Shown piece by piece: positions 16,421 through 24,223 of a stretch of 64,000 nucleotides of DNA. The stretch's first letter is position 1. Each line of letters begins with the position of its first letter. The notes under the pieces were generated by a model, which was given only the letters and a program-made list of their open reading frames with translations, did not search any database and was not told the origin of the DNA. The stretch covers positions 62,001 to 126,000 of the forward strand of contig CBDUVB010000002.1 of NCBI GenBank assembly GCA_965370555.1, read 5' to 3'. This DNA is from JAJOKK01 sp965370555. Lineage in GTDB: Bacteria; Bipolaricaulota; Bipolaricaulia; UBA7950; UBA9294. The position numbers were made by a program, and so were the translations under genes.

Positions 16421-17638
16421 CTACCCGCCCACCCAATGGAGCACGGGCTTCGCCAGGAACTCGCCGACCGATATCCCCTCTCCACCGACAAGCAGCTTGC
16501 GCGTTGGCTTGAACGCGGTACTAAATGCGTCCATCCCCGTGAGTGTTCCCCTCACGCGCCCGCTCTTGACCTCGATTGCAGTAAGCGATCGACTTGCTTG
16601 CACGACGAAATCAACCTCGTGGTTGCCCTCTCGCCAGTAAAATACCTTGCATGTACCGGCGCTCTGTGCATTGGCTAGATGAGCTCCGACTGCGGACTCG
16701 ACCAATCGTCCCCAGAAAGCGCGATCGCTCAGTGCTTCATCCATTGAGAGTCCCAGCGGCGCTGTCATTAGCGCCGTATTCAGCACCTGCAATTTCGGGC
16801 TCGATCCACGTCGGCGCACCGTGCTTCCCGAGTACTTCTGGAGTCCCGTTACCATCCCTGCCCCTGTGAGAAGATCAAGGTAGTGGGCCAGGGTGGTGGT
16901 ATTTCCTGCATCTTGGAGCTGGCCGAGCATCTTGGTGTATGAGAGTATCTGTCCGGAGTAGTTGCATGCCAGCTCGAACAGCCTCCGCAGCAATGCAGGC
17001 TTGTCCACCCGCGTAAGGAGCAGCACATCCCGAGCAATCGTTGTCTCGATAAGGGCATCGAGGATGTAGCGAGACCAGCGCTCAGGATCAGTAATCAGTG
17101 GAGCAGCGCCGGGGTAGCTGCCGTGGAACAAGTACGTGTCGAGATCCCAGCCAAAGCAGGAACGCATCTCCGAGAAGGTCCAGTGGGGAAGGTGGAGAAT
17201 CTCGAATCGTCCGGCAAGGCTCTCCGTCAGACCTCGCTGGATGAGCAATGGAGCCGACCCAAGCAGGATCACCTTGAGATCGCAACCAGAGGCCGAGTCT
17301 TCGTCCCACAGACGTTTTACCGTCTCCGACCAGCCGCCAATCTTCTGAATCTCGTCAAGAGCGAGAACAACCCCTTTCATGCCTCCCCTGCGTTGCATAA
17401 GGCGTGCCGCATCCCATTGTTCCTCGATCCACTGACGTCCGCGTAAGGTTGGTTCGTCAGCGCTCGCGTACTGGAAGGCCATATCAGAAGAGGCCAGCAC
17501 TTGCCGCACAAGCGTTGTCTTGCCAACTTGACGTGGTCCGCTCACGACTTGGATGAAGCGACGTGGCTCCTTGAGTCGCTGTGCGAGAAGCTTAGCCCTC
17601 GGGCGTTTGTAGGACGGCAACGCGGCATTACTCAACAT
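16421..17638 (-). CDS. AAA ATPase with DUF4143 domain (copy 1)
   Basis: A 405-aa protein of the AAA_14/DUF4143 family, common in mobile and accessory regions of anaerobes and archaea. Walker A GPRQVGKTT lies near residue 35 and Walker B VLALDEIQK near 90. A C-terminal DUF4143 part carries the nuclease-like WREGNHEVDFVV ... AIEVKSG signature, resembling PD-(D/E)XK folds. Cellular role unknown. The start codon directly follows a promoter and palindromic operators (17641-17675). A divergent homologue lies at 18249, and the two are clearly different genes. Confidence 0.82.
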   Translation of the reverse strand: MLSNAALPSYKRPRAKLLAQRLKEPRRFIQVVSGPRQVGKTTLVRQVLASSDMAFQYASADEPTLRGRQWIEEQWDAARLMQRRGGMKGVVLALDEIQKIGGWSETVKRLWDEDSASGCDLKVILLGSAPLLIQRGLTESLAGRFEILHLPHWTFSEMRSCFGWDLDTYLFHGSYPGAAPLITDPERWSRYILDALIETTIARDVLLLTRVDKPALLRRLFELACNYSGQILSYTKMLGQLQDAGNTTTLAHYLDLLTGAGMVTGLQKYSGSTVRRRGSSPKLQVLNTALMTAPLGLSMDEALSDRAFWGRLVESAVGAHLANAQSAGTCKVFYWREGNHEVDFVVQASRSLTAIEVKSGRVRGTLTGMDAFSTAFKPTRKLLVGGEGISVGEFLAKPVLHWVGG

Positions 17639-17640
17639 AG

Positions 17641-17675
17641 TGAGTAATTTTACTCAAAGTCTTGAGTAAAATCAA
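17641..17675 (-). promoter_or_regulatory. Promoter and palindromic operator of ATPase copy 1
   Basis: On the minus strand: TTGATT (17675-17670), a 17-nt spacer and TAAAAT (17652-17647), with the ATG 8 nt further. Between the boxes lies a perfect inverted repeat, TTTTACTCAA-AGTC-TTGAGTAAAA (17648-17671). An overlapping palindrome, TGAGTAA-TT-TTACTCA, occupies 17641-17656. This looks like a repressor site that blocks the promoter. Confidence 0.7.
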
Positions 17676-17856
17676 CTCGAACGATAGTTACCCCCATTGC
17701 TAGTCGCAACTATCTCCTGCAAATCAGGATTGCCACGCGCGCTTCCAGAGATACTCTCAAATTCCGAAAACGCCAAGAATGAAGATCTGACCACAGCTCC
17801 CCCTGGCCTTCTGTCGCACGTCGGGAGTGCTGATATTCGTTGCTGCGTGGGAAGAT

Positions 17857-18123
17857 TCAGCTCTCTTCGTCGTATGGTAGCTTGGGGAGTTGCCTGAGCG
17901 CTGCTACGAAGCGCTTGCGGTCGTAGTTTTCGTTTTGCTTGAGAACGTTGTAGAGTTCGTGGACAACGACTGTGCCGATCAATTCCACGGCTTCCTCCCT
18001 TGAGAAGCCCTCTTTGATCAACCGTCTCAATGTCTGTCGCGTTTCTGGCGGATCGTTGTCGCGGATCTGGTTCCCAACGACCTTCAGTATTATCTCCCGG
18101 CGCCTTTTCTGGTCTTCGTCCAT
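17857..18123 (-). CDS. Small conserved protein of unknown function
   Basis: An 88-aa acidic/helical protein. The motif NDPPETRQTLRRLIKEGFSREEAVELIGTVV is typical of short conserved bacterial proteins (DUF1841-like, not certain). The shorter start at 18123 is chosen because AGAGGGCGT precedes it and similarity begins there. No function can be given. The spacer 17676-17856 between it and the ATPase shows nothing. Confidence 0.6.
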   Translation of the reverse strand: MDEDQKRRREIILKVVGNQIRDNDPPETRQTLRRLIKEGFSREEAVELIGTVVVHELYNVLKQNENYDRKRFVAALRQLPKLPYDEES

Positions 18124-18248
18124 ACGCCCTCTTTCTTGCGCTCGCGTCTTTCGGTCTCTCCAGCGGTTCTGAGATCTTCTTCGCACTCCGACTGAACGGA
18201 TGGTAGTGCAGACCAAGACCGTTTTGCAACTGATCTAATGCGTCGCTG

Positions 18249-19520
18249 TCAGGTCTTGTCTTTTGACTTCTCGTGACTCATTTCACTGCTTCGCCAAAGC
18301 GTAGTCACCGGCAAGGCATACAGATTTGAGCCGAAAGGAACGGGTTGATCACCGGTATAGAGAACGATGCCGCGCAGGAAGCGGTCACCCAACAAGTCAC
18401 TGAGGTACTTCAACCCCTTAAAGTCGCCACTCTTGACCGTTGATGAGGCCTTGACCTCAATCCCCACGACCTTACCGGCAGGGTTCTCCAGCACTATGTC
18501 CACTTCCTGTCCTTTTCGCGTGCGAAAGTGGAAGAACTCGGGCTGAATCCCGCTCCAGCTAGCTTGCTTTCTTAGCTCCATGATGACGAAGTTCTCCAGC
18601 AGGGGACCAAAGGTATTTGGATCGGATTTGATCCGCTCTTCGTTCAACCCTGTTAGGTGGGCCAGCAAGCCGGTGTCATTCAGAGCTACCTTTCGTGAAC
18701 GGATGAGCCTCTTGCCAAGGTTGGACGACCAAGCAGGAAGTGGCTGAAATAAGAAAGTCATTTTGAACAACGCTATGTAACGCTTCGCGGTACTCTGTGG
18801 TAGGCCAAGGCTGTTGGCAAGTTCTGAGTAGTTCATCAGCGAGCTAGCGCGCGCTGCCAACAAGGAAAGCAGGCGGGGCATCATAGTGAGGTGTTCTATG
18901 TTCGCCAGGTCTCGAATCTCGCGTTGGACAATGGTGGTAACATACGAGCGGAACCAGGCACTGCGCCTGCTCACAGATGATTTTCCTACCATTTCAGGGT
19001 AACCACCGGTTAGTACACGTTTGATAAGCTCGTCTCTACTGAGATTACTAGCGGCAAATTGCGACAGTTTGCTAGCGAATATTCGATTTACGAAATCTTC
19101 CCTTTGCTTCTCTAGCTCACCTTGCGAAAAGGGCGAAAGAGTCAGGATTTCCATTCTGCCAGCGAGCGATTCCGATAGCTTAGGCAGGAGCAAAGGATTC
19201 GCCGAGCCAGTGAGCAAGAAGCTGCCGGGTACGCGGTTGCGATCGACTGCAGCCTTGATGGCTAAGAACAGCTCGGGAGCTCGTTGCACCTCATCGAGGA
19301 CCACAGGACCATCAAAACCAGTCAAGAAACCCGTGGGATCACTGCGTGCAGCGGAAAGCACTGCGGCATCATCGAGGGTGATGTAGCGTGCCGGATGCGC
19401 TTCTCTTGCCAACCATTGCATTAATGTGCTCTTGCCCGTCTGCCTGGCACCGTTAAGCAAGACAACGGGAGTATCCGACAGTGCTTCCAGGATAGCTGGC
19501 GTGATACTCCGTGGGATCAT
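18249..19520 (-). CDS. AAA ATPase with DUF4143 domain (copy 2)
   Basis: A 423-aa ATPase of the AAA_14/DUF4143 family. Walker A NGARQTGKST lies near residue 25, Walker B PVVLDEVQRA near 70, a winged-helix-like middle (YSELANSLGLPQSTAKRYI) near 215, and a C-terminal nuclease-like part with EVDIVLEN...GIEVKAS. ATG 19520 is preferred over an upstream GTG because the -10 box ends 6 nt before it. Two identical palindromes at 19553-19590 flank its promoter. A broken copy of its end lies at 16151-16300. Confidence 0.85.
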   Translation of the reverse strand: MIPRSITPAILEALSDTPVVLLNGARQTGKSTLMQWLAREAHPARYITLDDAAVLSAARSDPTGFLTGFDGPVVLDEVQRAPELFLAIKAAVDRNRVPGSFLLTGSANPLLLPKLSESLAGRMEILTLSPFSQGELEKQREDFVNRIFASKLSQFAASNLSRDELIKRVLTGGYPEMVGKSSVSRRSAWFRSYVTTIVQREIRDLANIEHLTMMPRLLSLLAARASSLMNYSELANSLGLPQSTAKRYIALFKMTFLFQPLPAWSSNLGKRLIRSRKVALNDTGLLAHLTGLNEERIKSDPNTFGPLLENFVIMELRKQASWSGIQPEFFHFRTRKGQEVDIVLENPAGKVVGIEVKASSTVKSGDFKGLKYLSDLLGDRFLRGIVLYTGDQPVPFGSNLYALPVTTLWRSSEMSHEKSKDKT

Positions 19521-19526
19521 GAGAAG

Positions 19527-19555
19527 ATTATAGCAACCGACAGGGTGCATTTCAA
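19527..19555 (-). promoter_or_regulatory. Leaderless-type promoter of ATPase copy 2
   Basis: Minus strand: TTGAAA (19555-19550), a 17-nt spacer and TATAAT (19532-19527). The -10 ends 6 nt before the ATG at 19520, so transcription is expected to begin on or next to the start codon. Confidence 0.7.
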
Positions 19556-19590
19556 CCACTCAGTGGTGGATTAGCAACCACTCAGTGGTT
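19553..19590. promoter_or_regulatory. Tandem palindromic operator
   Basis: Two copies of ACCAC-TCA-GTGGT (centres near 19561 and 19583), 22 bp apart, i.e. two helical turns on the same DNA face. The first touches the -35 box of ATPase copy 2. This arrangement suggests cooperative binding of a dimeric repressor, possibly the ATPase's own winged-helix part. Confidence 0.65.
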
Positions 19591-19724
19591 AATTCGCCCG
19601 AAAGGAAGAAGAGCTCGACACACACTATCAATTAGCTGGGTGAGACTCGTATCAACAGTGCCTTGCGGCAGAAGATCACTGTTCCGTCTTGTTTGCTACA
19701 GGGCAAACATCTCCTGGAGGACCA

Positions 19725-19765
19725 GGAGTGAACCTCCCCGCCTACAAGGCGGGGAGGTTCACTCC
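19725..19765. repeat. Perfect 18-bp inverted repeat (hairpin)
   Basis: Arms 19725-19742 and 19748-19765 (GGAGTGAACCTCCCCGCC and its complement) around TACAA. Hairpins of this CCTCCCCGCC type accompany IS200/IS605-like elements in other genomes, but no transposase is present. It could also stop upstream transcription, since TTCTT follows. Confidence 0.6.
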
Positions 19766-19797
19766 TTCTTCGCGGTATGCTTCTCTTGCAAGAGTAA

Positions 19798-19825
19798 TTG
19801 ACCAGCTACCTGTTTCGCCTATAAT
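19798..19825 (+). promoter_or_regulatory. Promoter of the acs operon
   Basis: TTGACC (19798-19803), a 16-nt spacer and TATAAT (19820-19825). Transcription should start near 19832. The boxes and spacing are the same as at trxB. This is the only clear promoter before the CODH/ACS genes, so it probably drives the whole 12-gene cluster. Confidence 0.75.
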
Positions 19826-19831
19826 ACTTTC

Positions 19832-21076
19832 ATGGGAAGAGTGTACAAGAACCGGGACTCACAGAAGAGGCTCAGCCGAAAAGGTGCCGGTGAGCGGATG
19901 TCACTTGCTCCGGAGGAGCTTGTACATCATGGGTGGATGTGGGACAGGACGCCGGTGACCCTCCGCTCCGTTCAGCCCGAAGATGCACCGGCGTTATGCG
20001 CCATGTTTCGTGCTTGTAGCCCAAAGAGCCTTTATCTTCGTTTTGAGCGTCAGTTGAACGAGATCTCCCTCGATCAAGCTGTTCAACTATGCTCTGTTGA
20101 TCACGAGAATGAAATAGGCATCGTGGCTGAGATCAAGGAGGCTGGATCTCATAAACTCATTGGGTTAGGACAGCTGTTCGCCGATCCGGACCACGGGACG
20201 GCCGAGTACGCGGTACTCGTGGCCGATCCTTGGCAAGGGAAGGGCCTGGGGAGCAAGTTTACTGACTTTTGCTTTGAAATCGCGTGGCAATGGGGCGTCA
20301 AAAGGGTGGTGGGTGAGTTCTCTCCAAGTAACGTGCGAATAATCCGTATCCTCCAATCCCGGGGCTTTCGCTTGCAGCGTGACGGGCAGGAGCAAGTCGT
20401 GTTTGCGGAGAAGACCCTCGAGGACCTGGTCTGGATCGCTAAGAGAGGTGAGGCAATGTCAAACATGAAGTGGCGCAAATCTCTGCGCCCCATGATCAAC
20501 GAAGCCAGAGAGGAGCTGACGCTGGTTAGCCCCCAAGAACTAGCCCGTAGGGGAGGTCTGACTTTCCAGGCCGGCCGGTTGGAGCTTCCTCTACTGGGAA
20601 GAGTGTACTCGATCCGCTGGCCGGAGTTGGTGCTCACTGCGCCAGACGGCGAGGCCTGCCCGGAAGAACTACAGATCCTCCTGCTCGATTACCTGAAAAA
20701 TGGAGACGGTACACCCCCCACAGGTCGGTGGATTGGCTTTCGCGAGTTGGCCGATGGAGGATTCTACTGGCGGGCATTCCAAGGATATTCGGGTGATCAA
20801 CTGGTCCGAGATCTGGCCGGTAACATCGAAGCCTTCCATCGAGCGACGAAAAGGCTAGGAGGAGAACCACTGGACATGGGAGACGCTTCTTATACCTTCC
20901 GCACGCTGCCGCAGCTGCCGATGGCGGTGGTCTGGTGGGCAGGCGATGAGGAGTTTCCTGCAGAAGCGACCGTGTTGTTCGCTGAGACGGCCGGTCACTA
21001 TCTCCCTACTGATGGTCTGGCAATTCTTGGTCGAATGCTATGTCGAAAACTGGCCAACTTAGCGAGGGAAGCATGA
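19832..21076 (+). CDS. GNAT acetyltransferase-DUF3786 fusion protein
   Basis: A 414-aa two-part protein. Residues about 40-200 form a GNAT N-acetyltransferase (TLRSVQPEDAPALCAMF at the start, the acetyl-CoA loop near DPWQGKGLGSKF around 132). Residues about 225-410 match DUF3786, a domain found in corrinoid and Wood-Ljungdahl anaerobes (ILLLDYLKNGDGTPPTGRWIGFREL). It overlaps the next gene, a CooC, by 4 nt. Either the protein starts at 19832 on a leaderless mRNA or at ATG 19898, where similarity also permits it. It may sense or modify acetyl-CoA metabolism, since acetyl-CoA is the product of the operon, but no function is known. Confidence 0.75.
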   Translation: MGRVYKNRDSQKRLSRKGAGERMSLAPEELVHHGWMWDRTPVTLRSVQPEDAPALCAMFRACSPKSLYLRFERQLNEISLDQAVQLCSVDHENEIGIVAEIKEAGSHKLIGLGQLFADPDHGTAEYAVLVADPWQGKGLGSKFTDFCFEIAWQWGVKRVVGEFSPSNVRIIRILQSRGFRLQRDGQEQVVFAEKTLEDLVWIAKRGEAMSNMKWRKSLRPMINEAREELTLVSPQELARRGGLTFQAGRLELPLLGRVYSIRWPELVLTAPDGEACPEELQILLLDYLKNGDGTPPTGRWIGFRELADGGFYWRAFQGYSGDQLVRDLAGNIEAFHRATKRLGGEPLDMGDASYTFRTLPQLPMAVVWWAGDEEFPAEATVLFAETAGHYLPTDGLAILGRMLCRKLANLAREA

Positions 21077-21876
21077 AGCTTGCCGTAGCTGGGAAGGGCG
21101 GGGTGGGCAAGACTACTCTAGTGGCACTGCTTGCTCGTGAGGCCGTAACCCGTGGCTATCGAGTGATTGCGGTAGATGCCGATTCCGATGCCAATCTTGC
21201 CATGACCCTGGGATTCCCCGAACCGATCATTCCGTTAGCAAAAGAGTGGGATCTGATTGCCGACCGGGCCGGCACCGGTGGGCTGATCAAATTGAACCCC
21301 ACTGTGGACGACATCCCAGACCGCTACTCGGTTGAGCAGGACGGAATCCGGCTGCTTGTTCTCGGAGGCGTCCGCCAAGGTGGTGGGGGCTGCGCGTGTC
21401 CGGCCAACGCTCTCCTGCACTCCCTCCTCCGCCACCTCTTCCTTCGCCAAGGGGAGGTCGTCTTAGTGGATATGGAGGCGGGCATCGAGCACCTTGGCCG
21501 TGGTACGGTGCAGGGGGTAGATGCTCTGATCGTTGTTGTAGAGGGCGATCGCCGCTCATTGGAGACAGCAGCGAGGATCGTCCACTTAGCCCACGAGATT
21601 GGCCTTGATCGGATTCTCGCAGTAGGAAACAAGATCCGCCAACCCGAGGAAGAAGCGCTCATCCGCGAAGGGCTCCCGGATGGCATCCCTCTTCTGAGTG
21701 TACTTTCTTACCTGGAAGAAATCCGAGCGACTGGCCTTTCAGGTAATCCTCACGAAGGGTCTTCCCCGCCGGCCGTTCAAGACCTCTTTTCGCTTCTGGA
21801 AGGGCGGCTGGGCTCCGCCCCGTATCGTCAGAGCCCAGAGTATCCTTCTAGTTGTTGTTACGAACCACGGCCCTAA
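21073..21876 (+). CDS. cooC: CooC-type ATPase, copy 1 (ACS nickel insertion)
   Basis: A 267-aa MinD/SIMIBI ATPase with the deviant Walker A GKGGVGKTT at residue 8 and the CooC dimer metal motif Cys-Ala-Cys in GGGCACPANALL near 113. CooC/AcsF proteins load Ni into CO dehydrogenase or acetyl-CoA synthase using ATP. Its position directly before acsB points to maturation of the ACS A-cluster. The ATG overlaps the stop of the GNAT-DUF3786 gene. The C-terminal 20 residues diverge from the other two CooC copies in this cluster. Confidence 0.88.
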   Translation: MKLAVAGKGGVGKTTLVALLAREAVTRGYRVIAVDADSDANLAMTLGFPEPIIPLAKEWDLIADRAGTGGLIKLNPTVDDIPDRYSVEQDGIRLLVLGGVRQGGGGCACPANALLHSLLRHLFLRQGEVVLVDMEAGIEHLGRGTVQGVDALIVVVEGDRRSLETAARIVHLAHEIGLDRILAVGNKIRQPEEEALIREGLPDGIPLLSVLSYLEEIRATGLSGNPHEGSSPPAVQDLFSLLEGRLGSAPYRQSPEYPSSCCYEPRP

Positions 21877-21985
21877 TTTGGCAGGATCTTCTCAACGTGC
21901 TATATTGCTTTGGAATATGACTGCGTGCAGGCCTATGCTTGCGAGCCACCGCAGGGAAGGATGTTCTTTTAGGAGGTAATAGATT

Positions 21986-24205
21986 ATGTCGAGGATCATC
22001 GCGACGGCGGCCATCCGAGGCGCTCACAGCTACGTCGAGCAGGCAAAACAAGAGCTTGACAAGACAATCGAGGCATTCGGACCGGAGAAGAATGTCGAGT
22101 TTCCTAACACTGCGTACTACCTCCCCATGATCTTAGCTCTCATGGGTCTTGAGGTGAAGACCATAGGAGACGCGCAAAAAGCTTTGGAGCATGCCGAACG
22201 GCTCCTTTCACCGGTACCGACCAGCCAGTTGTGGGTTCCCTATCTTGGCTCTACTCTGGATGCAGGAATTGCCACCCTGATTGCCGAGGAGATCATCGAG
22301 GCACTGAAATACGTCAACGGTCTTGAGCCAGAGGAGCCGTGGCTCGGTTTTACCGACGATGCGACCCTGAGGACCCAGGGGATCAAGCTCGTCGATGGGC
22401 GGATGCCTGGCTTTGCCGCCTGTGTGGGCGCGCTTCCAACTAATGAACAAGCAGTTGAACTTGCAAGGTCCCTCCAAGAACGAAACATCTTGGTCTTCAT
22501 GGCTTCCAGCACCAATGGGCACTCGATGGCCGAGCAGTTGGCCGAAGAGGGAGTGGAGATGAACTGGGACACATTCCTCGTTCCCTACGGCAAGGATACG
22601 TCCGCTTCGGTGCACGCGCTGAATTTCGCCGTACGTGCGGCAATGACCTTTGGCGGGATCAAGCCCGGAGATCTCAATGCGGCTCGGAAGATCCTGCTCT
22701 ATAACAAGGATCGCGTTTACGCCTTTGTCCTTGCCCTGGGAGCGGATCTTGATCCGCAGGAGAACGGTGGCCAGCTCCTCACCGACGAGAAATATGCCAC
22801 CGCAGCGGGGGCGATCAACTTTGGCTTCCCCATCATCTCCGATGTCGAGATCCCCCAGATCCTGCCGCGGGGAATCTGCACTTACGAACATGTCGTCTCC
22901 GGCATTCCGCGAGATGCGATTGTGAACAGGGCCGTCGAGGTCCGCGGACTTAAACTCAAGATAAGTGAAATCCCTATCCCTGTTCCCTACGGTGCTGGCT
23001 TTGAGGGCGAGCGGGTGCGAAAGGAGCAGATGCACGTCCAGTTTGGCGGCAAGTATACGGATGCGTTTGAGCTAGTGCGCGGTAGGTCAATGGATGAGGT
23101 GGAAGATGGCAAGATTGAACTGATCGGTCCAGACATCGATGAGGTCGAAGAAGGGAGCGCACTTCCGTTAGGCGTCATCGTGGAGGTCGCTGGCCGGGAC
23201 TTCAAGGAAGACTTCGAAACGGTCCTCGAACGGCGAATCCACGAGTTCACCTCCTGGGCCTACGGTGTCTTCCACATGGGCCAACGCGCGATCGTTTGGG
23301 CCCGGATCAGCAAGGAGGCCTTCGCTAAGGGCTTTCGTCTTACCCATTACGGTGAAATCCTCGTGGCTAAGATGCACGAGGAGTTCTCCGGGATCCTCGA
23401 TAAGCTTCAGGTCACGATCATCACCGATGCGGAGAAGCTGAGAGAGCCTCTCGAGAAGGCAAGAGTGATCTACCACCAGCGGGACGAGCGGATTATGGGG
23501 ATGCAGGATGAAGACATCGATACCTTCTACTCTTGTGTCCTTTGCCAGTCATATGCCCCGGATCACGTCTGCATCGTCACCCCAGAGCGGCTCGGCCTCT
23601 GTGGGGCCTACACCTGGCTAGACTGTGCCGCAAGCTACGAGATGAAACCCCACGGGCCGAACCAGCCGGTGAAAAAAGACGAAGTGATCGATTCGGTGAA
23701 GGGCCAGTGGAAGGGAGTCAATGCGTACCTCGAAGTCGCCTCCAACGGGAACCTAAAGCGGTTCAATGCCTACTCGATGATGGAGGATCCGATGACCAGT
23801 TGCGGCTGTTTTGAATGCATCACCGCCATCCTTCCCGAGACAAATGGAGTGATGATCGCCAACCGCGAGTACACGGAGATGACTCCAATTGGGATGAGCT
23901 TCTCCACCATGGCCGGCCAGATTGGTGGCGGGATCCAGACCCCTGGCTTCATCGGGATGGGGAAGCTCTACATCACAAGTAAGAAATTCATCTCCGCGGA
24001 TGGGGGAATCGAACGGGTCGTGTGGATGCCCAAACAGCTCAAGGAGGAGATCTCCGAGCGGTTACTAAAGCGTCTCGAAGAGATTGGAAAGCCTGATCTG
24101 TTCGACAAAATCGCCACCGAGGAGAACGCCGCAACAAGTGAGAAACTCGTGGAGTTCCTGCAAAAGGTGAACCATCCGGCGCTTAAAATGGAACCAATGA
24201 TGTAA
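21986..24205 (+). CDS. acsB: Acetyl-CoA synthase (CODH/ACS alpha/beta type, bacterial AcsB)
   Basis: A 739-aa enzyme that condenses CO, the CFeSP methyl group and CoA to acetyl-CoA. The length is that of bacterial AcsB including the N-terminal domain that docks on CODH. The A-cluster ligands are visible: Cys517, 520, 529 and 539 (C-x2-C-x8-C-x9-C) for the 4Fe4S cluster, and Cys606-Gly-Cys608 holding the distal Ni. TAGGAGGTAATAGATT precedes the ATG. It is followed by the CFeSP large subunit; CODH itself is six genes further on rather than adjacent as in Moorella. Confidence 0.97.
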   Translation: MSRIIATAAIRGAHSYVEQAKQELDKTIEAFGPEKNVEFPNTAYYLPMILALMGLEVKTIGDAQKALEHAERLLSPVPTSQLWVPYLGSTLDAGIATLIAEEIIEALKYVNGLEPEEPWLGFTDDATLRTQGIKLVDGRMPGFAACVGALPTNEQAVELARSLQERNILVFMASSTNGHSMAEQLAEEGVEMNWDTFLVPYGKDTSASVHALNFAVRAAMTFGGIKPGDLNAARKILLYNKDRVYAFVLALGADLDPQENGGQLLTDEKYATAAGAINFGFPIISDVEIPQILPRGICTYEHVVSGIPRDAIVNRAVEVRGLKLKISEIPIPVPYGAGFEGERVRKEQMHVQFGGKYTDAFELVRGRSMDEVEDGKIELIGPDIDEVEEGSALPLGVIVEVAGRDFKEDFETVLERRIHEFTSWAYGVFHMGQRAIVWARISKEAFAKGFRLTHYGEILVAKMHEEFSGILDKLQVTIITDAEKLREPLEKARVIYHQRDERIMGMQDEDIDTFYSCVLCQSYAPDHVCIVTPERLGLCGAYTWLDCAASYEMKPHGPNQPVKKDEVIDSVKGQWKGVNAYLEVASNGNLKRFNAYSMMEDPMTSCGCFECITAILPETNGVMIANREYTEMTPIGMSFSTMAGQIGGGIQTPGFIGMGKLYITSKKFISADGGIERVVWMPKQLKEEISERLLKRLEEIGKPDLFDKIATEENAATSEKLVEFLQKVNHPALKMEPMM

Positions 24206-24223
24206 AGGAGGAAAAATAGCGTC

